Notes: generated by a model not told the origin, from the sequence alone. DNA of 64,000 nucleotides from Aspidiotus rigidus (GCA_035079385.1 JAVHKY010000056.1:6393501-6457500); one strand, 5' to 3'; positions 46,001-61,209 are shown, counted from the stretch's first letter. Translations and numbers: made by a program.

Positions 46001-49000
46001 GACAAAAAATACCTAAACAGTTGACTCACTTACGCGAACTTATCATGCATCCCTCGTCAGAGTTGATTCCCATGTATAACGGTACTTTAGAAATAACATC
46101 TTGTTGCCATGGATTTTTCACTAAGAACGCTCCTTGCACGCTTTCAGGCTCCACAACTATACCAAACACATACTTCGGAAACATATCAAAAACCTACGAA
46201 ATTTTCTTTTTTCGTTCATTTGTACGGTACATTTACTTTATTAGGCAACGCATTTGCGAGTACGTACGTAAAATTTATGCAGAGCAAAAGTCAAGTCCAC
46301 AGCAGAAACTTTTCTAAGGCACTGCACCAGCTTTCTAGTTTCTAAATCCAGGCATCCAGTTATTGTTCCAACAGCTCGAGCTCGCTGCTTAGCCACTCCC
46401 GGTGGAACAATAAGTCCTAATGTGTGAGCAGTTCCGCTGAAACAAATGGCTCGCTGAAATAATCCTTCCAGCGAAATTCTTAGTTCAAAATAGAAATACG
46501 AGTATGTTTCGCTTTAAATTAAAGTAATGAGTACCTTGGATTATGTTGTCTGTTTTACGGTGCATCAGCAAATACCTAGAAATAAACAAATCTGCACAAC
46601 ATTTTTGTGTTCGTTGATGACAATTGAGCGAGTCGAAACGCGTCGCAGCAATGTACATTAGGTACGGTTATACAAATTTGTTTATTTCTATCTTTGATGA
46701 GCTTGATTTGAGCCTTACCTACAAGAACAACTTTGAAACTTACCTGCACTTAGAGGCGAGTGTAAATGAAGATGAACACTCATTGCCCCAGAACTAAAAC
46801 CAGCGATTGTCACACGTTTTGGATCACCGCCGAATGCTGCGATATTCATTTTAATCCACCTGAAAGCCGCAACTTGGTCTTTCATCCCATAATTACCTGG
46901 TAGAATCTCATCTTGTGCACTAAGAAATCCTGAAATACACGTAATGAGCAAATAACGACATGTGAATAGCTTGAAATTAATTCTACCTTATTTAGTCGCT
47001 GTCAAATTAAGTAAGTAGCTTAGCAAAAAGAAAGAAAATTAGATGTCCCGAGAATTTTTCCAAGTTTCCCTCCTATCATATTATAAAGCTTAGAGGCTGA
47101 AGTTTTCCAAGTCCCAAAAATAATGACGTGACAACTTGGACGCGCTGCAATTTCAAGAAAGCCGTCGTTTTTCTGAGTCCCTATCATACGTATATAGCTC
47201 GAGAGTCGATATTTTTGTAAGTCGCCCCTCCCCTCCGTGACGTCATCAATCTCGGGCCGCTCGCGCTCGCGAACGAAAATTTACAGTTGGTTTGATAATT
47301 TTAGAAAATAGGCATTATCACATTTGAGAGAAAATTGAGGAATGCTCAAAAAGTCAACCGATCAACAAGAAAAAATCACGTGCACAACTTCACATACATG
47401 ACTATAATTTGACCCAAGTTTGAAGAAAATTGAGGCATTAGTTTTAAAGGAGTTGAGCTGACAAAAAAAGTGCTTTAAGTAAGAATATGTTTGCATATTC
47501 TTGCACTCTTGCACGCTGACACTCGCAGACAGAACTTCACTTTTCTCTTTCCAGGCTTGAGTATGGAAAAATGTCGTTCTAGAAAAGCAGTGAGCGTAAC
47601 GTTTTTCACGACTCGTTCGATTTGCTCTGCTCGCTGCGCTAGTGTCGCAACACATCAAACTCATCGTGAAAAACGTCACTTTCGCTGTTTATCAAAAAAT
47701 ATGCTATTTTTATTCATTGTATCATGTTTGTTCTTTTTGCAATTTCAGTATCCAATGAAGCAGCTCTTTACCTATTGTGCATTCTCATTTCAATAATATT
47801 TGCGGACAAATTGATAAGAAAGCAAATTATAGATTACCGAATATGGCATGCCGGTGTTGAATGCCAACGTAGAGAACAGGATGGTCCATTAAATACCATG
47901 GCTCGTACAGAAAGGTTGCGCCAAATGAGAAGGCTCCGCCGTAGATAAAAATCATTACTGGGAGCAAATTTGAACCATTAATCTGGAAAATTTTTAATTC
48001 ATTCTAGACCTTTGAAATTGTTCTATATTGCTCGTTTTTATCAGAGTCTGCAAATTATTTTTCTTCTGAACGCCCGAAAATTCATGAAACAGATTCTTAC
48101 ATACTTTAATGAGATGCCTAGACGTCATACCATAAGAGTAATTATTTCAGTTTTTCTCCCAATTATTTCGTGTGTATTATTTTATTATACCTTGTTTTTC
48201 TTTACTTATAAATCCGTTAGCGTTTGCTTCATCTGCATTCTTCCAATTTACGGACCTCGTTTTCTAGTCTTTTTTTTTTACGCCGGATCCTATGATTTAA
48301 TCTACAGAGGTGTCGTGGTCCCCTCGATCCAATGAAAAAACCCTGTCCTTAGAATTCAATTTCTCATAGATTTAAAAAAAATATACCTTCCCCCTCCCCC
48401 CTCCTAAATCGATACGAAGTATCATCTTCATGAAAATGGCATCACGATACCTATGGTTTAACCAATCAAGCGTGGTATTTTCACTCATGTCACTACTTTC
48501 AGAGTTCGTCTGACTGACCTGTAGCCGTTGTTTTGTCTTCAGATGCGAAAGAGAATGTACTATATCGCTAAAATGATCAAGTTTATAAATGTCATGTTCC
48601 AAGGTCGAGATTTTTTTAAGTCCTTAATATAAAGTTGCGTAAGGGGAGAGGCGTTCACAAATCACGACATTAGGAGTGACGTTTAGGGATAGAACAAAAA
48701 CATAAAACATGTCAACTGTTATTAGAATGAATAAGAACGACTCCATTGGGAAAGAAGTTGTCAATATAATTTCCCCTTCCCACCCCTGTAAGTACATACC
48801 TGCGCTACTGAATGCACTCTAAACGCCCAATGCCATCGATATTTAACTTATTTGTGAGATCTAGACAATAGAGAAATAAATTTTTTTTCGGTCATCTTCA
48901 CAGTACTTCACGTATTCAGCTCGACGTTTTGGTCACATGACTGACCATAAAGTATAGGTACTGTCAAACTGATCGAAAAATTTTTATGCCCAATATTATA

Positions 49001-52000
49001 TTTCAGCTATGACTCTGACGACAAAACTTTTTATCCTCTTATCACCTTTGACAATTTGAACAAAAAGAGTGGAATTTACAGTGTGCTATAGGCGATATTA
49101 TTTTCAGTTGCTTTCCACAACTAATTACTTCCGACTTAATCTTATCATATACCTAAAAGAAAACGACTTGCGAAAAGTAGACACAAATTCATACGTTAGG
49201 TGTAAAAATATTCATATACAAACAGTCTTCTTGACCGTGGACCGTCAGTTTGGTCGTCGGGAAGTGCCTGTGTGCTTGAATACAAAATGGTGGTTGAATT
49301 TTGGCATCTCTTACACCCTCCCAAGAATCAGGTTCTTGTGGTGGCTGTAAAAATTAAAATTACGAAATTAATAATTACCCATAATAACTAATTAATTACC
49401 AGTATATAACTAGAGCCCAGAAATACGAGTGAGGACACGGGCTCCCATGTTCAGTTGTCACGTCATCATTTATTTTCAGGCGTCTCTATTCCAATGACTG
49501 AAAAAAGTTTATCATCATTTAGTAATAATGAAGACAACTACCAGATTAAGTGCCAAAGCAAAATACAACAATCAACGCTATTTAAAAGATACAAAATAAT
49601 GCCACTAAATATACTAATTCCTCACCTAAATAGGGAACTGTAACGATAAATGTTGACGTTACAACCATAGGCGGCAACTTACAATTTTCCCGAGGGGTGC
49701 TCGAAGTGAATTTAGAGGGGTGGGGACAAAAAATTTCGCGCCTCGCACACACGTGTTTCCACCTCTGAGATTTTCCAAGGGGTGCTGGAGCCCCGGAGCA
49801 CCCCCAAAGTTGCCGCCTTTGGTTACAACTAAATATGGCGGTTCATGTACTCACTCGTATTTATAGTATGACTCTGTACTACACTTGACTGTACTACATT
49901 AATATTGAAACTAATAGATTTTATTTTTCTTAAAACTTGATTGTCTAATTTATTTGTTTATATAATATTATACATAGGGATAGCATAGGCCTATACTTTC
50001 AAAAAGCGATCGAAGTCGAAAATACCGTAATTAGCCTATTTCCTTTATTTCTTGATGTGATAAGATAGTTAATCATATTGCGAGTTGCAGTACTTAAAAG
50101 ACAAGCCTTGGGCTTTCAAAAAAGAAAAAAATGTGATCATGGTCGGACCTCGATAAGTCGAATCCGAAAGGACCGAATATTTTCTTTCGAGTTACGTATC
50201 TATGTTTTCGACTTATAAAAATTCGAATTAGGAAAATTTTTGTTCGACTTACGAAAATTTGAGTTGTAAAAATATCTATTCGAGTAATAAAAAATGTTAG
50301 AAGTAATTAAATTTGAAAAATATTTTAGAGGGATAATGGTGCAAATTTTTAGTCTACTGTTGACTGGTAATTTCATAGCTGACTTTGTTCATATAAGTAC
50401 AAATAAGAACATCTGTATTTACACTCGAAGTTTCTAAATAATGAAGGGCTGATTGTGCACCATGAGGGGAGGGGGAACTGCACACTTTTCGACAATTGCA
50501 ATCACCATACGAGAGCTGAATGAAGATTGCAGCCTAGATTGAAATAAATGTGCCGACCGTTGAAGATAAAAACACTCACGCAGTCGCGTGAGTAGTACAC
50601 GACTTTTCTTCTCACAATGCAAAAATCATTGAGAGAGTCACTTCTTCTCTTTAGATCAAATACCAATGACCTGTCAATCAAGCCAAATATTTGTAGAATG
50701 AACATTAAAACTCAGTTTATAAATTCTATCTCTATGACGCCACATCAACTGATAACAGAGTAAAAATACCTATAATCCAATAAGGAAACCTGAATTTTAT
50801 TTTAATTTAGGCTAGGAGTTATCCGAAACGTACGAAATGTCTCCAGAAAATTCATAATAATTTGAAAAATTGGACAGTTCAATCCCAGTGACTTTAAATT
50901 AGGTTGGTCCCTCAAAAAACTTACAATCAATTCTCTAAATGGTAGGAGGGATACGCGAAAAGAGATGTAAAGAACAATGGAAACTTAGAAATAATTTAAA
51001 AAATGCAATTTATTTTTCGCCTTTATTTTTTTTCTATTTTTGCTTCATTTTGGGTTAAATTTGCATATGAATGAAGGCTTCCAATTTCTTTTGTCTTCTA
51101 AAAATTAATGTTTGTCATAGGACTGTATCACATGCATTCTGTATGATACATTAAGTACAGCTCAAAAATATCAGTGTGCGATGGCTTCCTAAGAAGACTT
51201 CAACATCAGGGAAAAAAAGCACATAACATCGGGGTGAGGGGGGGGAGAAGAAGATGGAGAGTCACTGTTTAGCAAATACTGTTTCCATTCACTAGAAAAC
51301 ATAATCATTAGCATTATCTCACCCATGTGTTCCAATTCTTGAATGATGTCGATTCAACTAGGCTTATACTATAACTAGGTTTAATATACAGTATACTCAA
51401 CTAGCCTGAAACAACTTCTATCATATATAGCTCGGAGGTAAAAATTTTTCTAAGCCCCACGTTTTGCCTCCCGGTGCCCGGCGCCGCGTCATTTTATTTA
51501 TTTTATTTAAAAAAATACCCTCCGATAAAACAGGTTCCCTCTTAATACAATTTGACAAAACGAAATTCGAGGCTCTAGGGGCAGTGGGAAGCGAGATACA
51601 AGTGTACTAAATTTGAATGAAATATCATCGAAAATAAAATTCAATGAACCCTTGGTCAAATAAAATGAACCAAGAATGAACCTGTTGAATGATAATAAAA
51701 GGTTCTTCATCACAATACACGTACTGATAACAAATGTGGTAGAAGGATAGGAAAATCCGCTTATCGTAACGTAAGCAGCTACTCGCAGCTATGTGTATTA
51801 TTTGTAATAAGCAGCTACTCGTAATGGTGAGAAATTTTTCAAGAAAAGTCGGTAAAAGTGAAAATTTCTCGAGAACTACTCATCCGATTCTCAAAAAAAT
51901 TGCAGGTGCACATCTTCAGATATAATACTACAATATGGCCAAGTTACAAAACAATCCATCGGGTAGTTTCGGAGGAGTTCCGCGGACAAAAAAATCTTAT

Positions 52001-53352
52001 ATATATGTAAGATCGTGAAATCTTAACAAATCATGTCGATGCAGTGTAAACACTGAATCGAAACAAAAAGTCGAGAGTCCCGTAGGAAATGCAGGTCAGC
52101 TGACTGCTCTCGGAAGATAACCAGATAACTATCAAAATACCTAATAAAGTCTGCATGCAGAAAGAAACTTGCGAGTAGTACAAGACAAAAAGAATGCGTG
52201 CATTCTTACATATATATATAAGGAAACCTGAAATTTTTTTTATGCTAGTTGTGATCTAGGACCCCTAAAACGTCGAGAAAGTTCATTACCCACTCCCCCT
52301 GTTGACCTTGCTACGGGTGTAATACCTCACTTTTCTAGTTAGAAAAGTCGGTAAAAGTATGAAGAAGGGTGTTCGACGGGCCCGCCCGAAAGTTCGACTT
52401 CTGCATAAAAACGCACCAGGTAATGAGAAAAAAAGGTGAAATTGGCAATTTTTTCAATTCGAGTTATCTATGATAACGTTTCTTTCTGGCGGACCCTGTA
52501 TACATAGCTGAAAAGTTTACTGAATCCCTTTTGATCTACACAGGATTGAAGGCCGATATTTTTCAACTAATTCAGTTTAGTTCTTGTTGGAAGAAAAAAA
52601 ATCACGAAAAAAATAGTTCAGGTTTAAACGAGAGTGCGCGTGCGTCGAGACAGAGCAGATTTGTTCGAGTTACCTGTGGGTCCCATATTACATTTTTTAA
52701 GTTTGATGGATTTCATTTTGAGTGCCATTTAAGCTTACAACGAAAAGGAAATGACAGAAATCATAAGTTTGTGTTGGCGGTAGTAGAATAGCCTTATCAG
52801 CCTCAGACACCGACCCCAAGTGTATCACCAGCGAGAGTTATCCTGATTCATACTAGCTAACGTTTGGTATAGGTACTCGAATTCCGTCAGTCAAAGTCAA
52901 TCGTACTTGATACATCTTGCTGGGTAATCATGAGTGTCAAAGCTCTTTATCAACCTACAGCGGTCTGACGAGTCAACCCGACAACACTGTAAACCTAAAT
53001 ATAAATTCTGGTTTATTGTCCGTTGTAAGACAACAAAATATACCTAATTCACGACCAATAAAATGAATGAACGACAAAAAAAAATTACGACGTTGGGTAT
53101 AAGGTTGGATGCTATGCTTTCTACTTTTTAAGCTTTTTGATGAAACCTACATAACAAAGTACTGACCTCGAATCGTAGTTCGCCAACCGGAGGTTTAGCA
53201 AAAGGTAGTCCATAAAACGCATAATATTTGGTACCATTGCGTGAAATGAGCTCAACGCCTCCATCTACTACACCTTGTTTGACAGTTACTCGAATTGCGA
53301 TAACAAATTGGCAAAAACTCAGAAAAAACAAAGATTTGTTTGAATAATTCAT
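43037..53352 (-). CDS. Secreted type-B carboxylesterase
   Basis: Ten exons on the minus strand: 53352-53167, 49344-49195, 47982-47838, 46929-46744, 46464-46268, 46193-46034, 45784-45578, 45110-44967, 43427-43298, 43232-43037. All phases agree, giving 566 residues. The N-terminus is a signal peptide (SLFFLSFCQFVIA). Then come EDCLYMNIF, the oxyanion region GGAFSFG, the nucleophile Ser206 in GFSSG, Glu335 in GINSDEG and His462 in GVCHADN. Triad spacing and length fit insect esterases that hydrolyse lipid, hormone or xenobiotic esters. An odd QHRH replaces the usual NYR before IFGFLS. The 3.8-kb first intron of the coding region holds repeats including a hAT MITE. The exact esterase clade cannot be told by eye. 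Confidence 0.93.
46578..46690. mobile_element. Short inverted-end repeat with Penelope-like terminal motif
   Basis: AGAAATAAACAAAT at 46578 and its inverse at 46676-46689 flank GTTGATGAC...GAGTCGAAACGCGTCG, similar to the ends of the 29.4-kb element. It lies in an esterase intron. Probable retroelement terminal remnant. Confidence 0.4.
47594..47690. repeat. Imperfect inverted repeat in esterase intron
   Basis: GTGAGCGTAACGTTTTTCACGA and its near complement TCGTGAAAAACGTCACTTTCGC face each other about 60 bp apart. Function unknown. Confidence 0.5.
49666..49821. mobile_element. hAT-type MITE
   Basis: 156 bp with 15-bp terminal inverted repeats (CATAGGCGGCAACTT and AAGTTGCCGCCTTTG) and a perfect 8-bp target duplication GTTACAAC (49658-49665 and 49822-49829). 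Ends CA(T/A)AGG and 8-bp duplication are typical of the hAT superfamily. No coding capacity. It lies in an esterase intron. Confidence 0.8.
51760..52330. repeat. Dispersed repeat, copy A
   Basis: Contains AAAAGTCGGTAAAAGTGAAA, a run with CAAAAAAATCTTATATATATG and GACCCCTAAAACGTCGAGAAA. An inverted, diverged copy lies at about 59930-60200. No frame of note. Confidence 0.5.
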
Positions 53353-54415
53353 ATTACATTCTCTACCGATAGTTGAGTTGAAGCACCGAATCGTAGGAAA
53401 TGAAACATTTTTTCTTTCTGAAACAATAACGATTCACCTAAACGTGCGAGTTTATGACGTAAGAGATAGGTAGTAATGTTGTAGCGTATTTTTTTGAGCA
53501 AAACTGAAAAATCGCTACCCAGCTATCGAAGTCATCAAAGTTATTGCCAAGCGTTGTAAAGTGTAAAAAATAAGTTATCGCGGGTTCTCAAAATGCTGAT
53601 AGCCCTTTTTTAAAGATTGCTTTGTCGTACACTCAACTGTTTTCCGAGAAATACGTACGTTTTCATTAAATTATTGTTGAAATATTTTCAAAAACTTGTG
53701 GTTTATGAAGAATTTGGCCCGTGTAAAGATAATCCAACTCTCAAAATTGTTTTTCCATTATTTAATTTTTTTCTGTCTTCCAAAGGTCTATCGAGACCAC
53801 ACTAACATAGTGGAGAATTACCTTTTTATCTTGCAAAAATTAGAAAAATTACCATTCAGTTTTTATAGATACCGTGAATATAATTCAAAATTAATCCTTA
53901 CAAAGATTCAACTAATTATCGCGGAAGTATCTACAAAATTTTGACGACTAGTTTTTCAAGGTAAGTGGAAAGTTACTTAGTTGACTATCAGTATTATTAT
54001 TAGATTGTGAGTACACTTCATTTCAAGATCGTATCATTTTTTATGCAAAATTATCTCAAACCCGAAGTTCTGGGGGCACTCTATCCACGTATGTACGTAG
54101 GGGCACTGCGTATAGGTAGGCCGTTTAGCAATAGTTAGTTCTTCTAACGCCTGAGAGCAAATTCAAAAGGATATTTCACGATAAATTTTGGTCAGGAGTA
54201 TAATTTAAAAAAATGGAAAACATGGGAAAATTCGGCAGAGGAATTCCAAAGAAATAGAAATACATTCAATTTTTGGCCTCTAGATAACGTGAAATTAGGT
54301 CTTCCGGATTAGCCCGCTTTGCAGATTTGAAAAAATGTTGAAATAATTTTGCGAAAACACGTACTGATATCACATTGTTTTCATTGGTGATTTTTCAATT
54401 TTTGAAATAGGAAAA
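53353..54415. other. Head-to-head intergenic region
   Basis: About 1.06 kb between the divergent esterase and prolyl hydroxylase genes. It should hold both promoters; no clear TATA box or other gene was identified. Confidence 0.45.
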
Positions 54416-57400
54416 ATGGACCATCGATTTACGGTTTTTCTATCTTCCACCGTAATGTTTGTCTTGGTTATCATTTGGCCAATCAGTCTCAGCGCTGACA
54501 AAACGGATGAGATATTTACATCACCTCACGAAATACGGATGCTCCTAAAAACAGAGAAAGAAATCGTACTGACCGTAGACAAATACCTCGCCAGCGAACG
54601 AAATCGACTACAAGAGATCGAAGAGTGCGTATGTCATTCATATTATATTTTCTTATTTTTTAGCGAGAAACCTGCTATCTGTTCTTTTTTTGGAGTGGGT
54701 GTCCTTAAAAAACGTCCGGGGGTTTGGGAAAAATTTGACCTTTGCTATTATGGGACCTTTATCTTAGTTCATTTGTAAGCCTATGACAAACAGTTTACTA
54801 GCCTTGTAACTGATCCTAAATTGGACATAAACGTCTTGACCAAAGTGCTATTTCAACATTTTTAAAAATCAATGTAGGTATTTCGGGTTTGACTATAACG
54901 TAGGTATCATTTAAAATTATATTTTAAATATATCCTACAGTACCGTAATTCCATTTTGTATCATTTATTTTTAGATATTTAGAAATATGGAAAAAAGAGC
55001 AAGAGGTCCGAGCCGCAGACGAATTTAAATATTTTGAAAATCCATTCAAGGAATATTGTGCGGTTAAAAGATTGACTGTTGATTGGTATCGTATTTACGA
55101 GAAAATGAGACACAACAATGCTGATGGTAAAAATTTATGAAAAATATTTTTTAGATGTGATCGAACAAGGAAGCCGCTTGTTCAACATAATACCTTATGT
55201 ACACAAAAGCAACCTTATTCCATTTTTGGTTTAGCATGTCAAAAGTGTTATGGATCTGTTTGAAAATAAGTAGACCTAATTAAAAAAGCATAGTATTTTC
55301 TCTTTCTTATACTTTTCCTTTTTCGTCTAGATCTCGTGAATAATTTATTCAGCCGAAAGGAACTTTTATTGCCAAAAATGAAGGATTTGGAAGGTGTTCA
55401 AGACAGTATTCTGAATATACAACACATGAATCGCTTTAAAGCCGATGATTTGTCAAATGGAAAAATTGGGCCTCTGTCTACGAACATTCATCTAATGGGT
55501 GAGCTACTTGGAGAATAAAATATAGGTATTTCAAATGTACCGTACCGGTACTTTAAAGGACATAAAATATGAGTTCTTGTCTATTTTTTAACTAGGATAA
55601 GAAAAAAGATCGACGTTTCTTTTATAAAATCCTTCAGCGTTCTGATCATTATTATGTATCATCTTGCAGTCGATGAATATTTGAACTTCATGAAACGATA
55701 TGAAAAAAATTACAACTATGATTTGTCCGAGGACTGGGCAACTGCTTCCACTCGTAAGTTTATTTCCACTCCCGATGTCGATAACGAGCTCCTAAATGAG
55801 ATTATCGGGATAAATTTGATGGCAAACCTAATAACAGGTGGCTGACGAATAAGAGGTCGGAAAATGCTATTAATCTATTGTTATTGATCTTTGCTTGACT
55901 GAGTTACGTCTCATTTTTCAGGGAACCTGACGAACACTGAACATGATTTTATCCTTTTTTTATCTACGATGAAACCAAACAGTGCAGAAATCGAAAATTT
56001 AGGGAATCTCCTACTCAAGATATCGCAAACTTCATCGGTATGCACACGTATCTCGTACTCTTCCGTACGCAGATACAAGTCAATAAAGTACATTTTATTT
56101 GAGGGCTGACATGTACAATGGGGGCCAGTGGCAAAAATCGAATTTTTCAAGAGATCGATTGAAAATTTCTGTAATTTCGATTTAACCTGTTGGGTACAAT
56201 ACAAATATTGTCTAAAATCGTTTGAAAACTGGGGGATGAGACTCCCAAACTCTGAAGAATGTATCCACGAAGAAAAAAAAATACATTTTTTTATCGTAAG
56301 GATAATCTACCTATGGCTTAATATTTCAATTTTGAACGCGCTTGCAACATTTTGCTGAACAATTATTTTACTTGGTGAAGTTTTTTCCTGCACTTTCATC
56401 ATTTGATTTCAGTACTAAGTGGACTTTCTGTTCAAGCTCATTGTATTGAGTAACAGTACATTTTGTACAGTTAATTATGTTTTTGTGAAAAACCATTTGT
56501 CGTCACCATCGATTTAGTCAACGTGTTAGCATTTTATATGCTTATAAAATAGGGTTACTTTTTGAAAAATCGTCACTTGTCACACCTGATGACGTCAGCA
56601 GTGACCTTGACCTTATTTCGGAACCTTGGAAAATTTCGACTTGAAGGAGGCTGTTCAGGTGAACGAGTGGAACGAAGGAGCTAGTCAGCATAACGTAGAG
56701 TATACCAAACTTATATATGTACATACTAGGCTAACGATAAAGATGAACGAGTGGATTTTGACCGTCAACTAGTCAGCTTAATATATATATATATATATAG
56801 AATATTATCTTTATACTAGGCTGAGAAATACTGGGGGAGAGGGACGTTTTTATGACGTCATCAGGACCAAGGTAGACGTATCAAAATTCTATAATGATCA
56901 GTAGGATTTATTTAAAACGATCGATATGTTGTATCAAAATGTAACTCAACAATACTCGTACTAGGGAAGAAAGAGGACAACGAGTTCAAAATGGGTGACT
57001 TTCCAACTAGTTCGACTGAGCGTATAAAATGCTACAATGCAATGCGCGTCTTTTGATGAGACATGTTAATTTCTTTTTTTTCTCTCTCTTTGAATCGTTA
57101 TCAAGATAATCTATAATTTTCTTTTTCTTTTTACTTTTCTAGACTGCGAAAAAACTAGAAAAAATGGTGAATATAGCGCGTTTGTGTTTGAATTCAAAAT
57201 TGATGATCTCCGGAAATGACTTACGATGCAAGTACAACTTTAATAATAGTCCTTTCTTACGTATCGCTCCGCTTAAGGAGGAAATTGTTTCGTCCGATCC
57301 TAGAATAGTTATATTTCGAAACGTGCTGTACGAAAACGAAATTCTGAAATTAATAAAGGAAGGCAAACGTCGGGTATGTATTATTGAAATAGGGAATGAT

Positions 57401-60400
57401 TTTTCTCTGTGGTTCTCAATCATTGAGTGCAGAAGTCTAGAATTGTTAGAGGATTGAGGAGAACGAAGGAGCAGAACAGTATACTCGAGATATATGACTG
57501 AATTCGTTTTTTTAGAGGAAAGAATCAAGTTTAGTTACATGATATCGATACCGTAGAACTAATACGTTCGTACCATCGTAAGCCATAAAAAATTGGAATT
57601 TTTTTTCTCGTCATTTTCGGATTGCGGAGTATGAGCAACGTGTAAAATAATAGTTACCTCAATTTTTTTTTTGTGGCTTACGAGGTTTCACATTACTGTT
57701 TAATAAGTTTTAAAGACAAATATGATACTCGTTTTTCTGAAGAGAAAACTCAGTACACTGCACCGAAAAAAAATAAAAATAGTTTGGAGACTATTTTCAA
57801 TTTTTTTAGGACAAGTCAATTTTGTCATTGAAAATTATTCACCTGATCGAGTGACGGCCTACCCCAGGTGCAAGAACTCCTTAGTTCGAACCTTGTTGCT
57901 GGAAGGAAGCAGAAATTTTTAATTTTTTCATAATCTTTTCCTCCTCTTATTTTATAAAATTTTTTATTTCATTACTTACTGGATTTGAATAATCGATTTC
58001 TGGAACTCTGCTAGGGAAAAAAAACTATTTTCACCCGTCCTTCTCCCCTTGATACTCAACCTAAAAGGGGTAGAATTTTAATGAGACAAATCGAGGTCGC
58101 ATTTTAAATATCGCGAGGAAGAAAGCTGAAAAACAAAAGTAAAATAGGTACTAAATTCAGTCTTGTATATCTCTGTATGATTTGTGGGAAGTTTGATTTT
58201 GAAAAGATCATAATCAAAAAATTCTCCATCAGAAAAAACAAAAAGATCAACTTGATAAAGAAAGCTATGGTATCATACGACAACATTTCATCATACCGAC
58301 TGACTAAAGAAAAAAGAAAAAGGAACATTGTAAAACAACTTCCGTTTCTTTCTAGTAAATAGTAAAGTTTCTTGATTCTAATATTTATGAGACATCAAAG
58401 AAAGTAATGTTAGGAATATTCAAGGGTGGTATCAATGTATTTTTAAAGATGTTTGATGAGGTACAAACGGGAGAAGAATCTGATGAAATTGGAGTTAATG
58501 ACTATCACAGGATGTTGGAATTCTTCGCAGAAAACGATCTCGAAGAAATAAGTACAATTACTCAACGTACGCACGATATGACGGGTCTCCATAAGAATTC
58601 TGTTCAACCCTGGCAGATGAACTTCTACGATGTTGGCGGATACTTCCCCGAACATTCAGATCTGGATCATGCGGTAAATTTTGAGAATACTTCATTATAC
58701 AATATCCTCGTCAGTAAATCTCGTGATTATAAATTTTAAATATTTGTAGGGTGAAGAGGAACTTGAAAAGCAAGGACGACGGCTGGCGACGGTATCATAT
58801 AGTGTAAGCTGAACCCTCACTCGCTTCAAAAAATTTCTGTTGCTTAAAATATTAGCAATCATGCAGCATATGCTTTCATTAGCTACCTATCTGCATTAAA
58901 AATATTTTTTCTATTAAACGTTTCAGCTTGGAAACGTCGATGTAGGCGGTGCAACGATTTTCCCGCGAATTAGCGTCAAGATCGACCCAAACAAAGGAGA
59001 TGCTGTCATGTGGTTCAATGTTCTTGAAGATGGAACCGAAGATACCCGCATTCGACACGCTGTTTGTCCGATAATGATGGGACATAAATGGGGTGATTAG
59101 TATTCCTTAGTCTATTTGATTTCTGGTCGTCAGTGCTAGAAACAACACAAATATATACATTTTCAAAATTGAAGGCTAGAGTAAAAATCAAACGATAATT
59201 AATACAAATTTATGGGAGCAAATGCAATATGCAAGCGAAATGACGCGTCTGAGTGACTTGAATCTAATGAAAACCAGAAAATTTTCTTCATTTCAACCCG
59301 TATATAGGAGAAAGTTGGAAGAACTGCGAATACAAAGACCCAATAGAGGAGGGTTTTAAGAGATTGCAAGCTCATCTGGTGGTAACGCCATCAGGGCACT
59401 GGAAAATTATCGTTTAAATTTCTACAGAGGCGAAACTAGAGAAAATATCGAGGTTGGATCGTAAAATTTTGACGCGTAGTTTGAATCCGCATGACCTTGA
59501 CCTAAGTGGAAGCTCAGAAATTTCAAGTCAGGCTACGAATATCAAGCTGTAGAAAATGGCGAACACTAACTTTGAGACCGAATCCAGTTGAATGTATACC
59601 ATCATTGCACCTTAAAACGGACTACACTCAATCTGGTGGGATATTTGAAGTTTCATCAGTCACTGGTTACAGACCACAAAGAAGTACAAATAACTTACCA
59701 AGAAACTTTATTACTTGTACCGCAAATATACTACACTTTTAAACATACAATTTTAATGCACTACAGTTCACTCCTAATCTTTTATCCGGCCTTTTCCCAG
59801 GTTCCGCGGATAGTATTCTAGAGCTTTCCTCAATTTTTTAAACGGCGATCAACTTATGCAACTTCTCCTTCTTATCCTTTCTTGTTTCTTCATCTTTCAA
59901 GCTTCATCTTTTTACCGACTTTTCGAACGAAAAGTCAGGTGTTACTCCTGACACAATTGTGACGGCGAAGCCCGGAAAAGAATTTTCTCGACGTTTTAGA
60001 GGTCCTAGATCATCCTAAGACTAATAAAAAAATTTCAGGTATCCTTTTATATATTTATAAGATTTTTTTTGTCCACGCAACTCCTCAAAAACTATCGGTT
60101 GTATTCTCGCCAAGTTTGGTCAAGTTGTGGTGCATTATCTGAAGTTGGGCATGTGCATTTTTTTCTGAGATTAGATGAGTAGTTGAGTAATACTCAATTT
60201 TCCTTGAATTTCTCAGTGTTGTTTCTCAAATAATATCAATCTTATTATCTTCATATCATTGGATTATGTCATAGTGGATTCAATCTTATTGCACTGTAAT
60301 GTTTGTATCGATTGAACAAGGGGTTCTTGAGTAAATCTCAAAATATAAGTAGTCCACGTCTAGCCGTAAGAGCTGAATCTCGCTTGTTTATTTTATTTGA

Positions 60401-61176
60401 GTCCTTTCGCCCGATGGTGCATCGTACATCTATTGGCTGTAAAAACTTCTCATACATGATTGAAAAAATTCGACGTTTATTGGATACGTTGAACAAACGT
60501 TGCGCGTAAGCGATGGATTGATTAATTGGCCGTGTATTTTATAATTACTGCGTTATGTAGGTGTGCATAGCATTTTTATTTTTTTTTTTCTACGTCATCG
60601 CAATAGGCTCGTGGCCTGAACACTGGGGAGTAATGAGATTTAGGTAAAGACAAAGTGGAAGTTTCATTGGCCATTTCAATTTTCCTCATCTATGTTTTGA
60701 TTTTCGTCATTATCGATTTCATATATCTCACTGTGTTTTTGAAAATGGACTGTCAGGTTAATACTTTGAGATTCTTTTAAATCACCAAAGTTTTATATTT
60801 TAATTTTAATAGAGCCATGTTCCGTTCTTCTATTTAGAGTTTAATCTACATATAGGGAGAGAAAGCTATCAATTGACTCCTTTTTTAGTTATTTCCCATG
60901 AATACCTGTACTTATTTGAAAATTATAGAAGTACCTATTGAAAAGATTAGAAATGAATTGAACAATAGAAGAGTAAGTGGAATACTTTACATTATTGTTA
61001 TCACAATCAGCTCCTAACTGAGAAATAATGAAGTTTAGATATGGGGGAGGGGGAATGTCTAAATTATTTTATAGCAAATTATTGAAAAGTCGGTGATGCT
61101 TACGCTGCTGCGTGAGCTTTTTTTACTGTTAGTGCGGTTGCTTGATTAGCTAGTCGATCAGCATTCTCGAGGCAGT

Positions 61177-61209
<33 letters not shown>

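Noticed and set aside
47491..47796. 101-codon + strand frame in esterase intron
   Set aside because: Antisense to a host gene, Cys/Arg-rich by chance and covers an inverted repeat.
50140..50300. Possible Tc1/pogo-type MITE (CGATAAGTCGAAT motifs)
   Set aside because: No clear paired ends or TA duplication could be defined.
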